The notes under the pieces are model-generated. The model was not told where the DNA came from and did no database searches. It saw only the letters and a program-made list of their open reading frames with translations. From Buttiauxella izardii (GTDB taxonomy: Bacteria > Pseudomonadota > Gammaproteobacteria > Enterobacterales > Enterobacteriaceae), in NCBI RefSeq assembly GCF_003601925.1, contig NZ_QZWH01000011.1, positions 1-53,125 on the forward strand: a stretch of 53,125 nucleotides of DNA, given 5' to 3'. The position numbers and the translations under genes are program-made. Below, one piece after another: positions 18,901 to 27,175 of the stretch. Within the stretch, counting starts at the first letter, position 1. Every line of letters starts with the position of its first letter.

Positions 18901-19879
18901 ATTAATGTTTTTTTTAGTTTTTATCTTTCGGGTTGGTTATGGTTACGCTCAACCTCAAGATTTAACTCTGAGTTGTTCAAAAGATAATAATGAGACGGTT
19001 ATTAATGAAAAATTGACTCTGGAGAATGTAAGATTACATCTTACCAATGGGAAATGTATTTTCAAACAAGAAATAGAAATTGGAAGTGATGTTTTAATTA
19101 TTGGTGCGGGTGAAGACAAAACTTTTATAGTCGATGGGCGTGAAGATTCTAACCCAGATAGTTTGATAACAAATAAGAATTTTGACGAAGCAGAAAATCT
19201 AACGATTCAAAACCTATCATTACAAGGTAATGTTGCTGTGCTGGGGTTTTCTGAGCATGTGCATTTGATCGAACTCTTTGGTGCAAGTAATGTTGATATT
19301 CATCATGTAAAACTCGGTGGTTTTCGTGGGGATGGTATTTATCTAGGTTTTCATGGTAAACACAATAAGAACATTTCCATTAGTGACGCGACTTTTGATG
19401 GTATAACTAAGAATAATAGAAATGCGATCAGTATAATTGACGGTACTAATATTAAAATAACAAGCAATCAATTTTATAATACAACAAGAAGAGATATGCC
19501 CGGTGCAATTGATATAGAGCCCAACAGAAATAAAGAGCATGTGGTGAAAAGAATCACGATCTCTAACAATATTTTTTCAAATATTGGTGGGAAAGCTGCT
19601 GTTGTGGTTAGTATCAAATCAAAATTGTCCTCAGTTATCAGTGATATATTCATTTATGGGAACAGAATCCAAAATACCAATCGTGGTATTTTTATTAGGT
19701 CACAAGCTTTTGATATCCGTACATTAACTGGATGGCACTATGACATTCATGATAATTCTATAACGAATTATAAAATTTCTAAAATATATCTCTGTAATAT
19801 TTCTGGCCTTTCTGATGGTTATGCAGTCGTAGCATTTAATTCTGATAATCTTTGTTGGCTTGATTTCATGCGTAAATAA
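18890..19879 (+). CDS. Exported right-handed beta-helix protein, locus 1
   Basis: About 329 residues. The preferred start at 18890 gives a clean signal peptide (MIIRLMFFLVFIFRVGYGYA) before QPQDLTL. The mature part is rich in Asn, Ile and short repeated coils (IGSDVLIIGAG, NLTIQNLSLQG, NVDIHHVKLGGFRGDGIYLG, NISISDATFDG, NIKITSNQFYNTT), typical of pectate-lyase-like parallel beta-helices. It overlaps the preceding glycosyltransferase by 11 bases. In the colanic acid locus the beta-helix protein WcaM holds a comparable late position. It may be a periplasmic polysaccharide lyase, a modifying enzyme or a binding protein; no catalytic site could be assigned. Confidence 0.72.
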   Translation: MIIRLMFFLVFIFRVGYGYAQPQDLTLSCSKDNNETVINEKLTLENVRLHLTNGKCIFKQEIEIGSDVLIIGAGEDKTFIVDGREDSNPDSLITNKNFDEAENLTIQNLSLQGNVAVLGFSEHVHLIELFGASNVDIHHVKLGGFRGDGIYLGFHGKHNKNISISDATFDGITKNNRNAISIIDGTNIKITSNQFYNTTRRDMPGAIDIEPNRNKEHVVKRITISNNIFSNIGGKAAVVVSIKSKLSSVISDIFIYGNRIQNTNRGIFIRSQAFDIRTLTGWHYDIHDNSITNYKISKIYLCNISGLSDGYAVVAFNSDNLCWLDFMRK

Positions 19880-19989
19880 GGGAGTTACAAAGGACGTAGC
19901 ATCAATTACTAAAAATTGAACATTTAGTGTTTTTGATAAATCAAATAACACTTTGAACCTTTTATAATTAAATTTAATGAGCGTATAGA

Positions 19990-21162
19990 ATGAAAATCAC
20001 CATAGCCGGTACAGGCTACGTTGGGCTATCCAATGGGATCTTACTTGCCCAAAATCACCAGGTCGTTGCATTAGATATTATTCAGCATAAAGTTGACTTA
20101 CTCAACGATCGTTGCTCTCCAATTGTTGATAAAGATATTGAGCACTATCTTAAAACTAAAGAATTAAATTTCTTCGCGACGACCAACAAACAAGAAGCAT
20201 ATAGCAATGCTGATTTTGTAATTATTGCAACACCCACGGATTATGATCCGAAGACAAATTACTTCAACACTTCGTCGGTAGAAGCTGTCATCAGTGATGT
20301 TTTGGCAATCAATCCTTCGGCTTCGGCAGTAATCGTTATTAAATCAACAGTTCCAGTTGGTTACACAAAGCGTATCAAAGAACAGTTCGGTATCGACAAC
20401 ATACTTTTCTCGCCGGAATTTTTACGAGAAGGGAGAGCGTTGCACGATAATCTATATCCATCCCGTATCGTTGTGGGGGAGCGTTCCAAACGTGCTGAAT
20501 TGTTTGCCAGCCTATTGGTCGAAGGTGCAGTAGCCGAAGATATTCCTGTTGTATTTACCGACTCCACCGAAGCGGAAGCCATCAAGTTGTTCGCAAATAC
20601 TTATCTGGCGATGCGTGTGGCATATTTTAATGAACTTGATAGCTATGCTGAATCATACAATTTGAACGCTCGCCATATTATCGAAGGTGTCTGTCTGGAT
20701 CCGCGAATAGGAACCCACTATAACAACCCTTCATTTGGCTACGGCGGCTATTGCTTACCTAAAGATACCAAACAGTTATTAGCCAATTACAGCAATGTGC
20801 CAAACAACCTTATCAATGCCATTGTTGATGCAAACCGTACCCGTAAAGACTTTGTTGCCGATGCGATTCTTAGCCGTTCGCCTAAGTGTGTAGGGGTTTA
20901 TCGCCTGATAATGAAAGCGGGTTCAGATAACTTCCGTGCTTCCTCTATTCAGGGGATCATGAAACGTATCAAAGCCAAAGGTATTGAAGTTGTCGTTTAC
21001 GAACCTGTACTACCAGAAAAGGAATTCTTTAACTCCAGAGTTATCCATTCGCTTGATGAATTTAAAAAAATCTCAGATGTGATTATTTCTAATCGCATGA
21101 TGGAAGAGCTTTTAGATGTGGAACATAAAATCTATACGCGAGATATTTTTGGGGATAATTAA
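19990..21162 (+). CDS. ugd: Ugd, UDP-glucose 6-dehydrogenase
   Basis: Oxidises UDP-glucose to UDP-glucuronate with NAD+, supplying an acidic sugar. The 390-residue protein follows E. coli Ugd closely. Visible are the N-terminal Rossmann motif [10 protein letters not shown] at 7-16, the SPEFLREG segment at 141-148, the [22 protein letters not shown] helix, and the catalytic Cys255 in [13 protein letters not shown]. It is the only sugar-nucleotide enzyme in either polysaccharide locus, so glucuronic acid (or a derived residue) is the only repeat-unit precursor predicted locally. GC content rises back toward the host average here. Confidence 0.95.
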   Translation: MKITIAGTGYVGLSNGILLAQNHQVVALDIIQHKVDLLNDRCSPIVDKDIEHYLKTKELNFFATTNKQEAYSNADFVIIATPTDYDPKTNYFNTSSVEAVISDVLAINPSASAVIVIKSTVPVGYTKRIKEQFGIDNILFSPEFLREGRALHDNLYPSRIVVGERSKRAELFASLLVEGAVAEDIPVVFTDSTEAEAIKLFANTYLAMRVAYFNELDSYAESYNLNARHIIEGVCLDPRIGTHYNNPSFGYGGYCLPKDTKQLLANYSNVPNNLINAIVDANRTRKDFVADAILSRSPKCVGVYRLIMKAGSDNFRASSIQGIMKRIKAKGIEVVVYEPVLPEKEFFNSRVIHSLDEFKKISDVIISNRMMEELLDVEHKIYTRDIFGDN

Positions 21163-21233
21163 GAACTACTGGTTAATAAAATAAACCACGCGTTGCTTCA
21201 ATGGATTTCTGCATTCACCAGAAAGGATATTCT

Positions 21234-22673
21234 GTGCACTCTATATTTAATAATATTTTCCGTGCAACAACCGGTATCGCCTTATTAAGTATTAGTATTA
21301 CCGGGCACACTGCAGGCCTGCTTCTACCCGATGAAATGCTACGCAACGATCTCGCCTTCCTTTCCGAAAGGGGCATTATCAATCTGGGATTATCCACCTG
21401 GCCCCTTAGCCAGGATGAAGTCGAGAGGGCTCTGAAAAATGCCCGGACAGAATATCCTTCTGAGCGTGCCGTTGTGGAACGCGCGAATCATCGCCTTTAC
21501 ACCCTCAAAGCCGATGCCCGAATAACCGCACATTCATATAGCAATGAACCCGGTACGCCGCAGGGATTTGGCAATGCGATTTATGCCGGACAGGAGGCGT
21601 CGTTGGCCTTCAATTTGGGCGGCGATGCGTGGGATGTGCATCTGCAGGGAAATGCAGAAGCTGATATGCAGATCAGTAATGGTTCCCCCTACAATCTCAA
21701 TAATTCCTACGGTGCTTTTAGATTTGCGAACCAATGGCTCGCGTTTGGGCAGATCCCGCAGTGGTGGGGGCCGGGCTATGAAGGTAGCCTGATTCGTTCT
21801 GATGCTGCGCGTCCGGTAACGGGTTTTTTGATGCAGCGTGCGGAGCAAACTGCGCCCGAAACCTGGTGGCTGAACTGGATTGGCCCATGGCAATATCAAA
21901 TTACGGCAGGTCAACTCAATCAATATACCGCTGTACCCCATACTCTGCTGACCGGAGGGCGGCTAACATTTTCTCCACTTTCATCACTGGAGCTTGGCGC
22001 TTCACGCATGATGCAGTGGGGTGGGGATGGTAGATCAAAGTCATTCAGTACATTTATGAACGGCTTTGCCGGCCAGGATAATACCGGCACGGGGAATGAG
22101 CCGGGTAACCAACTGGCGGGCTTTGATTTCAAATTGAAGCTCCAACCCACGCTTGGTTGGCCAGTCAACATTTATGGTCAGATGATCGGCGAAGACGAAG
22201 CGGGGTTTATGCCTAGTGGAAATCTCTTCCTCGGTGGCGTTGAAGGTCATCATATAGCCGGAAAAGATGCCATTAACTGGTATGTAGAAGCTCATGACAC
22301 ACGCAGAAACTTCGGGCGCCTGGGTTCCAGCTACACCCATCATATTTACACCGATGGCTATTATCAGCAGGGGTATCCGTTGGGGGATGCGATTGGTGGC
22401 GATGGGCGGCTACTGGCGGGCAAGGTAGAATTGGCTACTGAAGATAGTCAGCGTTGGAGTGCTCGTTTGGTTTACGCAAGGGTCAATCCTGAAAGTAGAG
22501 ATATTAACCGGGCTTTCCCACAGTCAGATACTTTGACCGGGCTGCAACTCGGCTGGAGCGGCGATGTTTATCGCTCGGCAAGATTGAAAGTTGGAGCGTG
22601 GTACACCGACGCCAGCAAAAGTGATAACGATGCAGGTGTGGGAGTGGGGTGCGAAATCCCGTTCAATTTGTAA
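21234..22673 (+). CDS. wzi: Wzi, outer-membrane capsule-attachment protein
   Basis: Outer-membrane beta-barrel lectin that ties group 1 capsular polysaccharide to the cell surface. A GTG start at 21234, preceded by GAAAGGAT with suitable spacing, gives 479 residues, in line with E. coli Wzi; the upstream ATG at 21201 would add 11 residues. The signal peptide probably ends at GHTA before GLLLPDEMLRNDLAFL. Strong family segments include QWWGPGYEGSLIRSDA, the MQRAEQTAPETWWLNWIGPWQYQI run and YTHHIYTDGYYQQGYPLGDA. It is the last gene of locus 1. No second wzi was found in locus 2, so one Wzi may serve both. Confidence 0.93.
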   Translation: MHSIFNNIFRATTGIALLSISITGHTAGLLLPDEMLRNDLAFLSERGIINLGLSTWPLSQDEVERALKNARTEYPSERAVVERANHRLYTLKADARITAHSYSNEPGTPQGFGNAIYAGQEASLAFNLGGDAWDVHLQGNAEADMQISNGSPYNLNNSYGAFRFANQWLAFGQIPQWWGPGYEGSLIRSDAARPVTGFLMQRAEQTAPETWWLNWIGPWQYQITAGQLNQYTAVPHTLLTGGRLTFSPLSSLELGASRMMQWGGDGRSKSFSTFMNGFAGQDNTGTGNEPGNQLAGFDFKLKLQPTLGWPVNIYGQMIGEDEAGFMPSGNLFLGGVEGHHIAGKDAINWYVEAHDTRRNFGRLGSSYTHHIYTDGYYQQGYPLGDAIGGDGRLLAGKVELATEDSQRWSARLVYARVNPESRDINRAFPQSDTLTGLQLGWSGDVYRSARLKVGAWYTDASKSDNDAGVGVGCEIPFNL

Positions 22674-22735
22674 TCCACTATCAGCTTAATGCTCAGCGGC
22701 AGCGAGCATATGCGCGACACAAGAACAAAACCTCT

Positions 22736-22773
22736 GGCGCTGTAAGACTGGCATTTATCACTCTTACGGCGCC
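22736..22773 (+). terminator. Long inverted repeat after wzi, possible terminator of locus 1
   Basis: GGCGCTGTAAGA (22736-22747) and TCTTACGGCGCC (22762-22773) pair along 12 bases with one G-T type mismatch around a 14-base loop. The stem starts 62 bases after the wzi stop. No T-run follows directly, so it may act as an RNA-stabilising 3' end rather than an intrinsic terminator. The loop and the 3' flank share the direct repeat GACTGGCATTT. Confidence 0.5.
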
Positions 22774-23744
22774 GACTGGCATTTTCTGACCCATTTTCTT
22801 TCATCTCTTCTGCTAAGTTTCTTTGCCCCCCTGGTCTTTGACTTCTCTTATCCCTCTATAAACCCTTTCAACTAGCACCCTGCGCTCGATCTCTTCTCGA
22901 TTATCCAAAAGCCTAAGTTCTGATTTGTTGCCGAAGATGTAGATATGTTGTCACTCATTGCATTGCCTGTAGTTTAAGTTGGGTACCTGTTATGAGCGTT
23001 ATAGCAATATTATTTATGCTTCCTCTCATTTATCGAAAGGTTAATGAGCCATCACTCAGACAATCCTGAGTAAACTATGTGGGTATGTCAACGTCGCGCG
23101 TTATTTAAGTAATTGATTTTGTTAGTTTAAACTTGATGTTTTGAATGGAGTATCAAAAATAAACTACAGGACATTGCTCATTAAATTTCTCTTATTTAAA
23201 ATTTTTAAAAAAATTTTTGTTAGGTGCTAAAAAATAAACCAACTTTTAGAGAACTATTCTCATTAATGCCATCACACACACCTCAACAACCAGGCTACGG
23301 CGGTGTGGTTTAGATAGCACAATGATTAAAAATTGCCAATCTTCACCTGCATTTTTTTTGTTTAAATTTAAATCTATTCACGATGTGAATATGTTTTGTA
23401 AGGTTACGTAGATTTCTGCAAACCAACCTTTCCAGAATTGTGATTTATAATACAAAACTGCCCACCTCCATGTGTTTTATGATCCCCCTCCTTTTAGGTA
23501 TAACCACCCTCAAAATTGACCTGCTGGTCTACATTTCCTTCACACGTATACTGTAAAAATTCGTTAAAAAACCAGAAAACCAATCAGTTAACCACTTAAA
23601 TCAATATTAAACGGGAAAGTAATATGAGATTTTAAATATAAAAATGTCTATATTTCAGCGTGTTATGTAAATGGTGTTATACGTGCCGCTGCATCAAGCA
23701 GCCCTTGGATGCAAAAAGTCACTGTAGTGTTTAAGTCACTGACC

Positions 23745-23758
23745 TGAGATTATTCCTA
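23745..23758 (+). promoter_or_regulatory. Candidate RcsAB box, locus 2
   Basis: TGAGATTATTCCTA matches the RcsAB consensus TAAGAATATTCCTA at 12 of 14 positions, with the right half site intact. It lies about 490 bases before the -10 of the locus 2 promoter. Comparable distant RcsAB sites are known upstream of exopolysaccharide operons such as ams of Erwinia. The better of the two RcsAB candidates in the window. Confidence 0.5.
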
Positions 23759-24226
23759 TAACTAACATTTATAGCACGAATAGCTAAGAACCTACCCATT
23801 GTTGTTTTTTATGAACTTCCCCTTCTTGCCCTCGCTATATCCTCAATCAGCCCCATTCCCGTTTTTAAATTTCCCACACTAAAATTTTTTGATTCTTTAC
23901 TGCATCTGGTTGTACCAGTTTAATAAAATTACCATTCAGCACTAATAAAGTTATTTAACAATTATCGATTTCCATATTTAAATCTATTTAATCATTAATT
24001 ATTAATTCTATTACTTAAATTAAATTGATGGATAATATCCCGGCCTCTTATTATTAAGTTCGGTTTGAATATACATTCATGGTTGTTGGTTATAATCGAA
24101 AGATATCCAACGAAAACGCGCTGTATAAATTTAAACCTTTGATTTTAATGTAAAAAAATTATATTCAATAAAAATAGTAACGTAGATAAATAAATTAAAG
24201 GTCAGCTTAAGTTGAGCGCTGTAATT

Positions 24227-24255
24227 TTGACCTTGAAAATCAGACGTAATAGAAT
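24227..24255 (+). promoter_or_regulatory. Promoter of polysaccharide locus 2
   Basis: TTGACC (24227-24232), a 17-base spacer and TAGAAT (24250-24255). The -10 context GTAATAGAAT is identical to that of locus 1. The distance from the -10 end to the ops element is 112 bases, as in locus 1. Confidence 0.65.
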
Positions 24256-24256
24256 G

Positions 24257-24290
24257 CACCCGCTTCAGAATTATCCTACGCAAGTGGGTG
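24257..24290 (+). promoter_or_regulatory. Leader hairpin, locus 2
   Basis: CACCCGCTT (24257-24265) pairs with AAGTGGGTG (24282-24290) over nine bases including one G-U wobble, around a 16-base loop. It is at the very start of the predicted leader transcript, comparable in place to the hairpin of locus 1, though its sequence is different. Confidence 0.35.
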
Positions 24291-24366
24291 GTATTGTCGC
24301 AATGTCCATAAATGCACATTAATTGATAATCCAGAATGGTATGTGGGTATTTCCGCAGTCGCCATG

Positions 24367-24378
24367 GGCGGTAGCTTT
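24367..24378 (+). promoter_or_regulatory. ops element (RfaH recruitment), locus 2
   Basis: GGCGGTAGCTTT, identical over these 12 bases to the ops element of locus 1. It lies 36 bases before the first gene. Predicts RfaH-dependent elongation through the second polysaccharide operon. Confidence 0.85.
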
Positions 24379-24402
24379 GCCTGAAAGAAATAAGGTATGA
24401 CC

Positions 24403-25506
24403 ATGGGTAAAGAAATTTTCATCATGTTTTTAACAGCGATGTCATTCCTGCTTATCGCTCGCTTCGTAGCCTTGAAATGTGGTCTGGTGGACAAGCCCGG
24501 CGGGCGTAAACAGCACAAAGGAGAAATTCCTTTGGTCGGTGGGATCTCTTTCTACTGCGCGATAGTGGTTTTCTACCTGTTCTGGCCTGAAGTTCTGCCT
24601 CACACCACTGCGCACTTCCTTCCGTACCTGATAAGCATCTCTTTATTGCTGTTTGTCGGGATTGCCGACGATCGCTATGACCTCCCAGTCGTGCCGCGTG
24701 TTTTCATCCAGGCACTCTCTGCTGTCATCATTATGGTCGATGGTTTTTACCTCCAGACATTCGGCCATGTGTTGGGCGGCTACGAACTCACACTTGGCCT
24801 CGTCGGCTACCTGGTGACACTCTTCGCGACCTGGGCCGCAATCAACGCTTTCAATATGGTTGATGGCGTCGACGGTTTACTCGGCTCCGTTGCCAGCGCG
24901 ACATTCGCCGCTTTGATGGTGGTATTTTTACTCGCTGGAGCTCACGCGCGTGCCATGTGGTGCCTGCTAATGATCGTTGCCCTGATCCCGTACTTGATGC
25001 TCAACATGGGCTTGATTGGCTCGAAACGCCTCAAAGTATTTATGGGCGATGCGGGCAGCATGGTGATTGGTTTCACCATGTTGTGGCTCGTGATTGTTGG
25101 TAGCCAAGGCAATAAAGCCGTGATGGCACCGGTCACCGCACTGTGGGTAATCGCATTGCCGCTCATGGACATGGTCACCATTATGGTGCGCCGTATCCGC
25201 CGTGGGCACAGCCCATTCCATCCGGACCGCGATCATTTGCACCATATTTTAATGCGCAGTGGGTTAACTGGCCGCCAGACGGTGCTGGTCATGACTTTGC
25301 TCACTGCTCTATTTGCCGGTTTTGGGATTGTTCTCTCCCAGCTTGGCACTGCGGAGTGGCTCTCTCTGCTGCTGTTCCTCGGGTTATTCACAGGCTATTT
25401 GTTCACAAACAATAAGCTACAGAAACGGAACCCAGACCTGAGAGCGAAGCACACCCAGCCGCAAAACATCACTGCGAGTGCCAATATCCCCGCTGGCAAT
25501 CGCTAA
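24403..25506 (+). CDS. WecA-type undecaprenyl-phosphate sugar-1-phosphate transferase, locus 2
   Basis: Second WecA/PNPT-family initiating transferase, 367 residues from the ATG at 24403. That start aligns with the MGKDILIMF start of the locus 1 copy and has an AGG Shine-Dalgarno 9 bases away; the ATG at 24397 would add two residues. It keeps VDKPGGRKQHKGEIPLVGG, the IADDRYD aspartates, NAFNMVDGVDG, MGDAGSMVIGF and HPDRDHLHH. The two copies are clearly paralogous along their whole length. As the GT26 gene downstream belongs to the family that extends WecA-type lipid products, GlcNAc-1-P is the likely transferred group; this is inference. Confidence 0.88.
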   Translation: MGKEIFIMFLTAMSFLLIARFVALKCGLVDKPGGRKQHKGEIPLVGGISFYCAIVVFYLFWPEVLPHTTAHFLPYLISISLLLFVGIADDRYDLPVVPRVFIQALSAVIIMVDGFYLQTFGHVLGGYELTLGLVGYLVTLFATWAAINAFNMVDGVDGLLGSVASATFAALMVVFLLAGAHARAMWCLLMIVALIPYLMLNMGLIGSKRLKVFMGDAGSMVIGFTMLWLVIVGSQGNKAVMAPVTALWVIALPLMDMVTIMVRRIRRGHSPFHPDRDHLHHILMRSGLTGRQTVLVMTLLTALFAGFGIVLSQLGTAEWLSLLLFLGLFTGYLFTNNKLQKRNPDLRAKHTQPQNITASANIPAGNR

Positions 25507-25527
25507 CTCCCGAATTCCCTTTGCATA

Positions 25528-25550
25528 AAAGCCCAGCGCCGCTGGGCTTT
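25528..25550 (+). terminator. Intra-operon hairpin terminator/attenuator between the WecA-type gene and wza, locus 2
   Basis: AAAGCCCAGC, loop GCC, GCTGGGCTTT: a perfect 10-base stem ending in a T-run, a few bases before wza. It is stronger than its locus 1 counterpart and keeps the same core (CCCAGC/GCTGGG). Confidence 0.65.
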
Positions 25551-25560
25551 ACACTCTTTG

Positions 25561-26712
25561 ATGAACCAAGTGACCAACATGATGACTGTAAAATTAGCAG
25601 CAATTCCGCTTTTGATTTCGGCGGCTCTGCTGAGTGGCTGCACCATTGTTCCTGGCAGCAACCTTACGACTTCCGGCAAAACCATCGTCAATAAAGACGA
25701 CACCGTAAATATCAACGACAAAGTTAACGTTTATACCGTTACTCCAAAACTGATTGATTCCCTGAACCCTGCTCCAGTCGTGGCGCGCACCAATCCGCAG
25801 TTAGAAGATGAAGTGCAGAACTACCAATACCGCATTGGTGTGGGCGATATTCTGATGGTCACCGTGTGGGATCACCCGGAACTGACGACGCCAGCAGGCC
25901 AGTATCGTAGTGCTTCCGACACCGGTAACTGGGTGCAGTCCGACGGCACCATTTTCTATCCGTATGCGGGCAAGGTAAAAGTGGTTGGTCGCACACTGGC
26001 TCAACTGCGTGAAGAGCTGACCAATAAACTGGCTGCCTATATTGAAACCCCACAAATCGATATCAGCGTTGCAGCCTTCCGCTCTCAAAAAGCCTATATC
26101 ACCGGTGAAGTTGCCCGTTCTGGTCAACAACCAATTACCAACGTGCCGTTAACCATTATGGATGCGATCAACCAGGCCGGTGGCCTTGCTGAAAATGCCG
26201 ACTGGAACAATGCGGTGCTGACCCATAACGGCAAAGACGAGCGGATTTCCCTTCAGGCACTGTTGAAAAATGGCGACCTGCAACAAAACCGCCTGCTGTA
26301 CAACGGCGACATTCTGTATGTGCCGCGCAACGACGACCTGAAAGTGTTCGTGATGGGTGAAGTGAAAAAACAAACCACCCTGAAAATGGACCGCAGCGGC
26401 ATGACGCTGACCGAAGCGCTGGGGAATGCAGAAGGTATCGACCAGCTGACATCTGACGCGACCGGTATTTTTGTTATTCGCTCAACGCGCGGCAAAGACA
26501 CCAGCGGCAAGATTGCTAACGTCTACCAATTGAATGTTTCCGATGCCACCGCGCTGGTGATGGGCACCGAATTCAAACTGCAACCGTATGACATCGTGTA
26601 TGTCACTACCGCGCCACTTGCTCGCTGGAACCGCGTAATCGGCCAGTTAGTCCCAACCATTAACGGTGTTCACGACATGACTGAAACCGTCCGTATGATT
26701 AAGACCTGGTAA
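25561..26712 (+). CDS. wza: Wza, outer-membrane polysaccharide export lipoprotein, locus 2
   Basis: Second OPX-family outer-membrane export channel, 383 residues from the ATG at 25561. The MNQVTNM extension before the hydrophobic signal is shared with the locus 1 copy. Lipobox LLSGC gives Cys27. The export core and the final Trp match locus 1. The C-terminus ([20 protein letters not shown]) is strikingly like E. coli GfcE (VHDMTETARYIKTW), the Wza homologue of group 4 capsules. Several blocks of 40 or so bases are identical to the first wza, in a background of many synonymous changes. An alternative start is the ATG at 25579. Confidence 0.94.
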   Translation: MNQVTNMMTVKLAAIPLLISAALLSGCTIVPGSNLTTSGKTIVNKDDTVNINDKVNVYTVTPKLIDSLNPAPVVARTNPQLEDEVQNYQYRIGVGDILMVTVWDHPELTTPAGQYRSASDTGNWVQSDGTIFYPYAGKVKVVGRTLAQLREELTNKLAAYIETPQIDISVAAFRSQKAYITGEVARSGQQPITNVPLTIMDAINQAGGLAENADWNNAVLTHNGKDERISLQALLKNGDLQQNRLLYNGDILYVPRNDDLKVFVMGEVKKQTTLKMDRSGMTLTEALGNAEGIDQLTSDATGIFVIRSTRGKDTSGKIANVYQLNVSDATALVMGTEFKLQPYDIVYVTTAPLARWNRVIGQLVPTINGVHDMTETVRMIKTW

Positions 26713-26717
26713 CGATT

Positions 26718-27152
26718 ATGTTTGATTCTATTTTAGTGGTTTGCATCGGTAACATCTGCCGCTCCCCTACTGGGGAGCGTTTAATGCGTCAGGCTTTGCC
26801 TGGCAAAAAAATTGATTCCGCAGGATTGGGTGCATTAGTCGGCAACGAAGCGAACGCCATGGCCGCTGAAGTGGCGGCCGAACATGGGGTATCACTTGAA
26901 GGGCATTGCGCACAGGCATTTTCATCAGAACTCGCGATGCAATATGACCTAATCCTGGTGATGGAAAAATCTCACCTCGAGCGGATTAAAAAGAGTTTCC
27001 CAGAAGTCAGCGGAAAAACCATGTTATTCGGCCACTGGCAGAACCAGCTGGAAATCGGCGACCCGTATAAGAAAAGCCGTGAAATGTACCAACTGGTTTA
27101 TACCCAATTATCCCAAAGCACCGCGCGCTGGGTCCTGGCGTTAAAGAAATAA
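26718..27152 (+). CDS. wzb: Wzb, low-molecular-weight protein-tyrosine phosphatase, locus 2
   Basis: Second Wzb/Etp-type phosphatase, 144 residues, the same length as the first copy. Catalytic C9-x5-R15-S16 (CIGNICRS) and D115 in DPYKKS are intact. It starts 5 bases after wza. It would dephosphorylate the Wzc of its own locus; cross-reaction with the other Wzc is plausible because the C-terminal tyrosine tails of the two kinases are nearly the same. Confidence 0.94.
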   Translation: MFDSILVVCIGNICRSPTGERLMRQALPGKKIDSAGLGALVGNEANAMAAEVAAEHGVSLEGHCAQAFSSELAMQYDLILVMEKSHLERIKKSFPEVSGKTMLFGHWQNQLEIGDPYKKSREMYQLVYTQLSQSTARWVLALKK

Positions 27153-27175
27153 ATACAGAACAGAGATTTAAATAA

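Larger units (their letters stand above)
22674..24402. other. 1.7-kb AT-rich non-coding region between the two polysaccharide loci
   Basis: No convincing gene was found on either strand. It holds a large inverted repeat after wzi (22736-22773), an RcsAB-like box (23745-23758), a promoter (24227-24255), a leader hairpin (24257-24290) and an ops element (24367-24378). A near-palindrome TCAGCTTAAGTTGA sits just before the -35, around 24203-24216. Most of the remainder is AT-rich with many T-runs and in-frame stops. Confidence 0.7.

Noticed and set aside
23690-23712. GCATCAAG...CTTGGATGC stem in the spacer between the loci
   Set aside because: One arm has a bulge and no T-run follows; too weak to name as a terminator or operator.
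24131-24319. 62-codon minus-strand frame before locus 2
   Set aside because: It covers the promoter and leader region, has no convincing ribosome-binding site, and AT-rich DNA gives such frames by chance.
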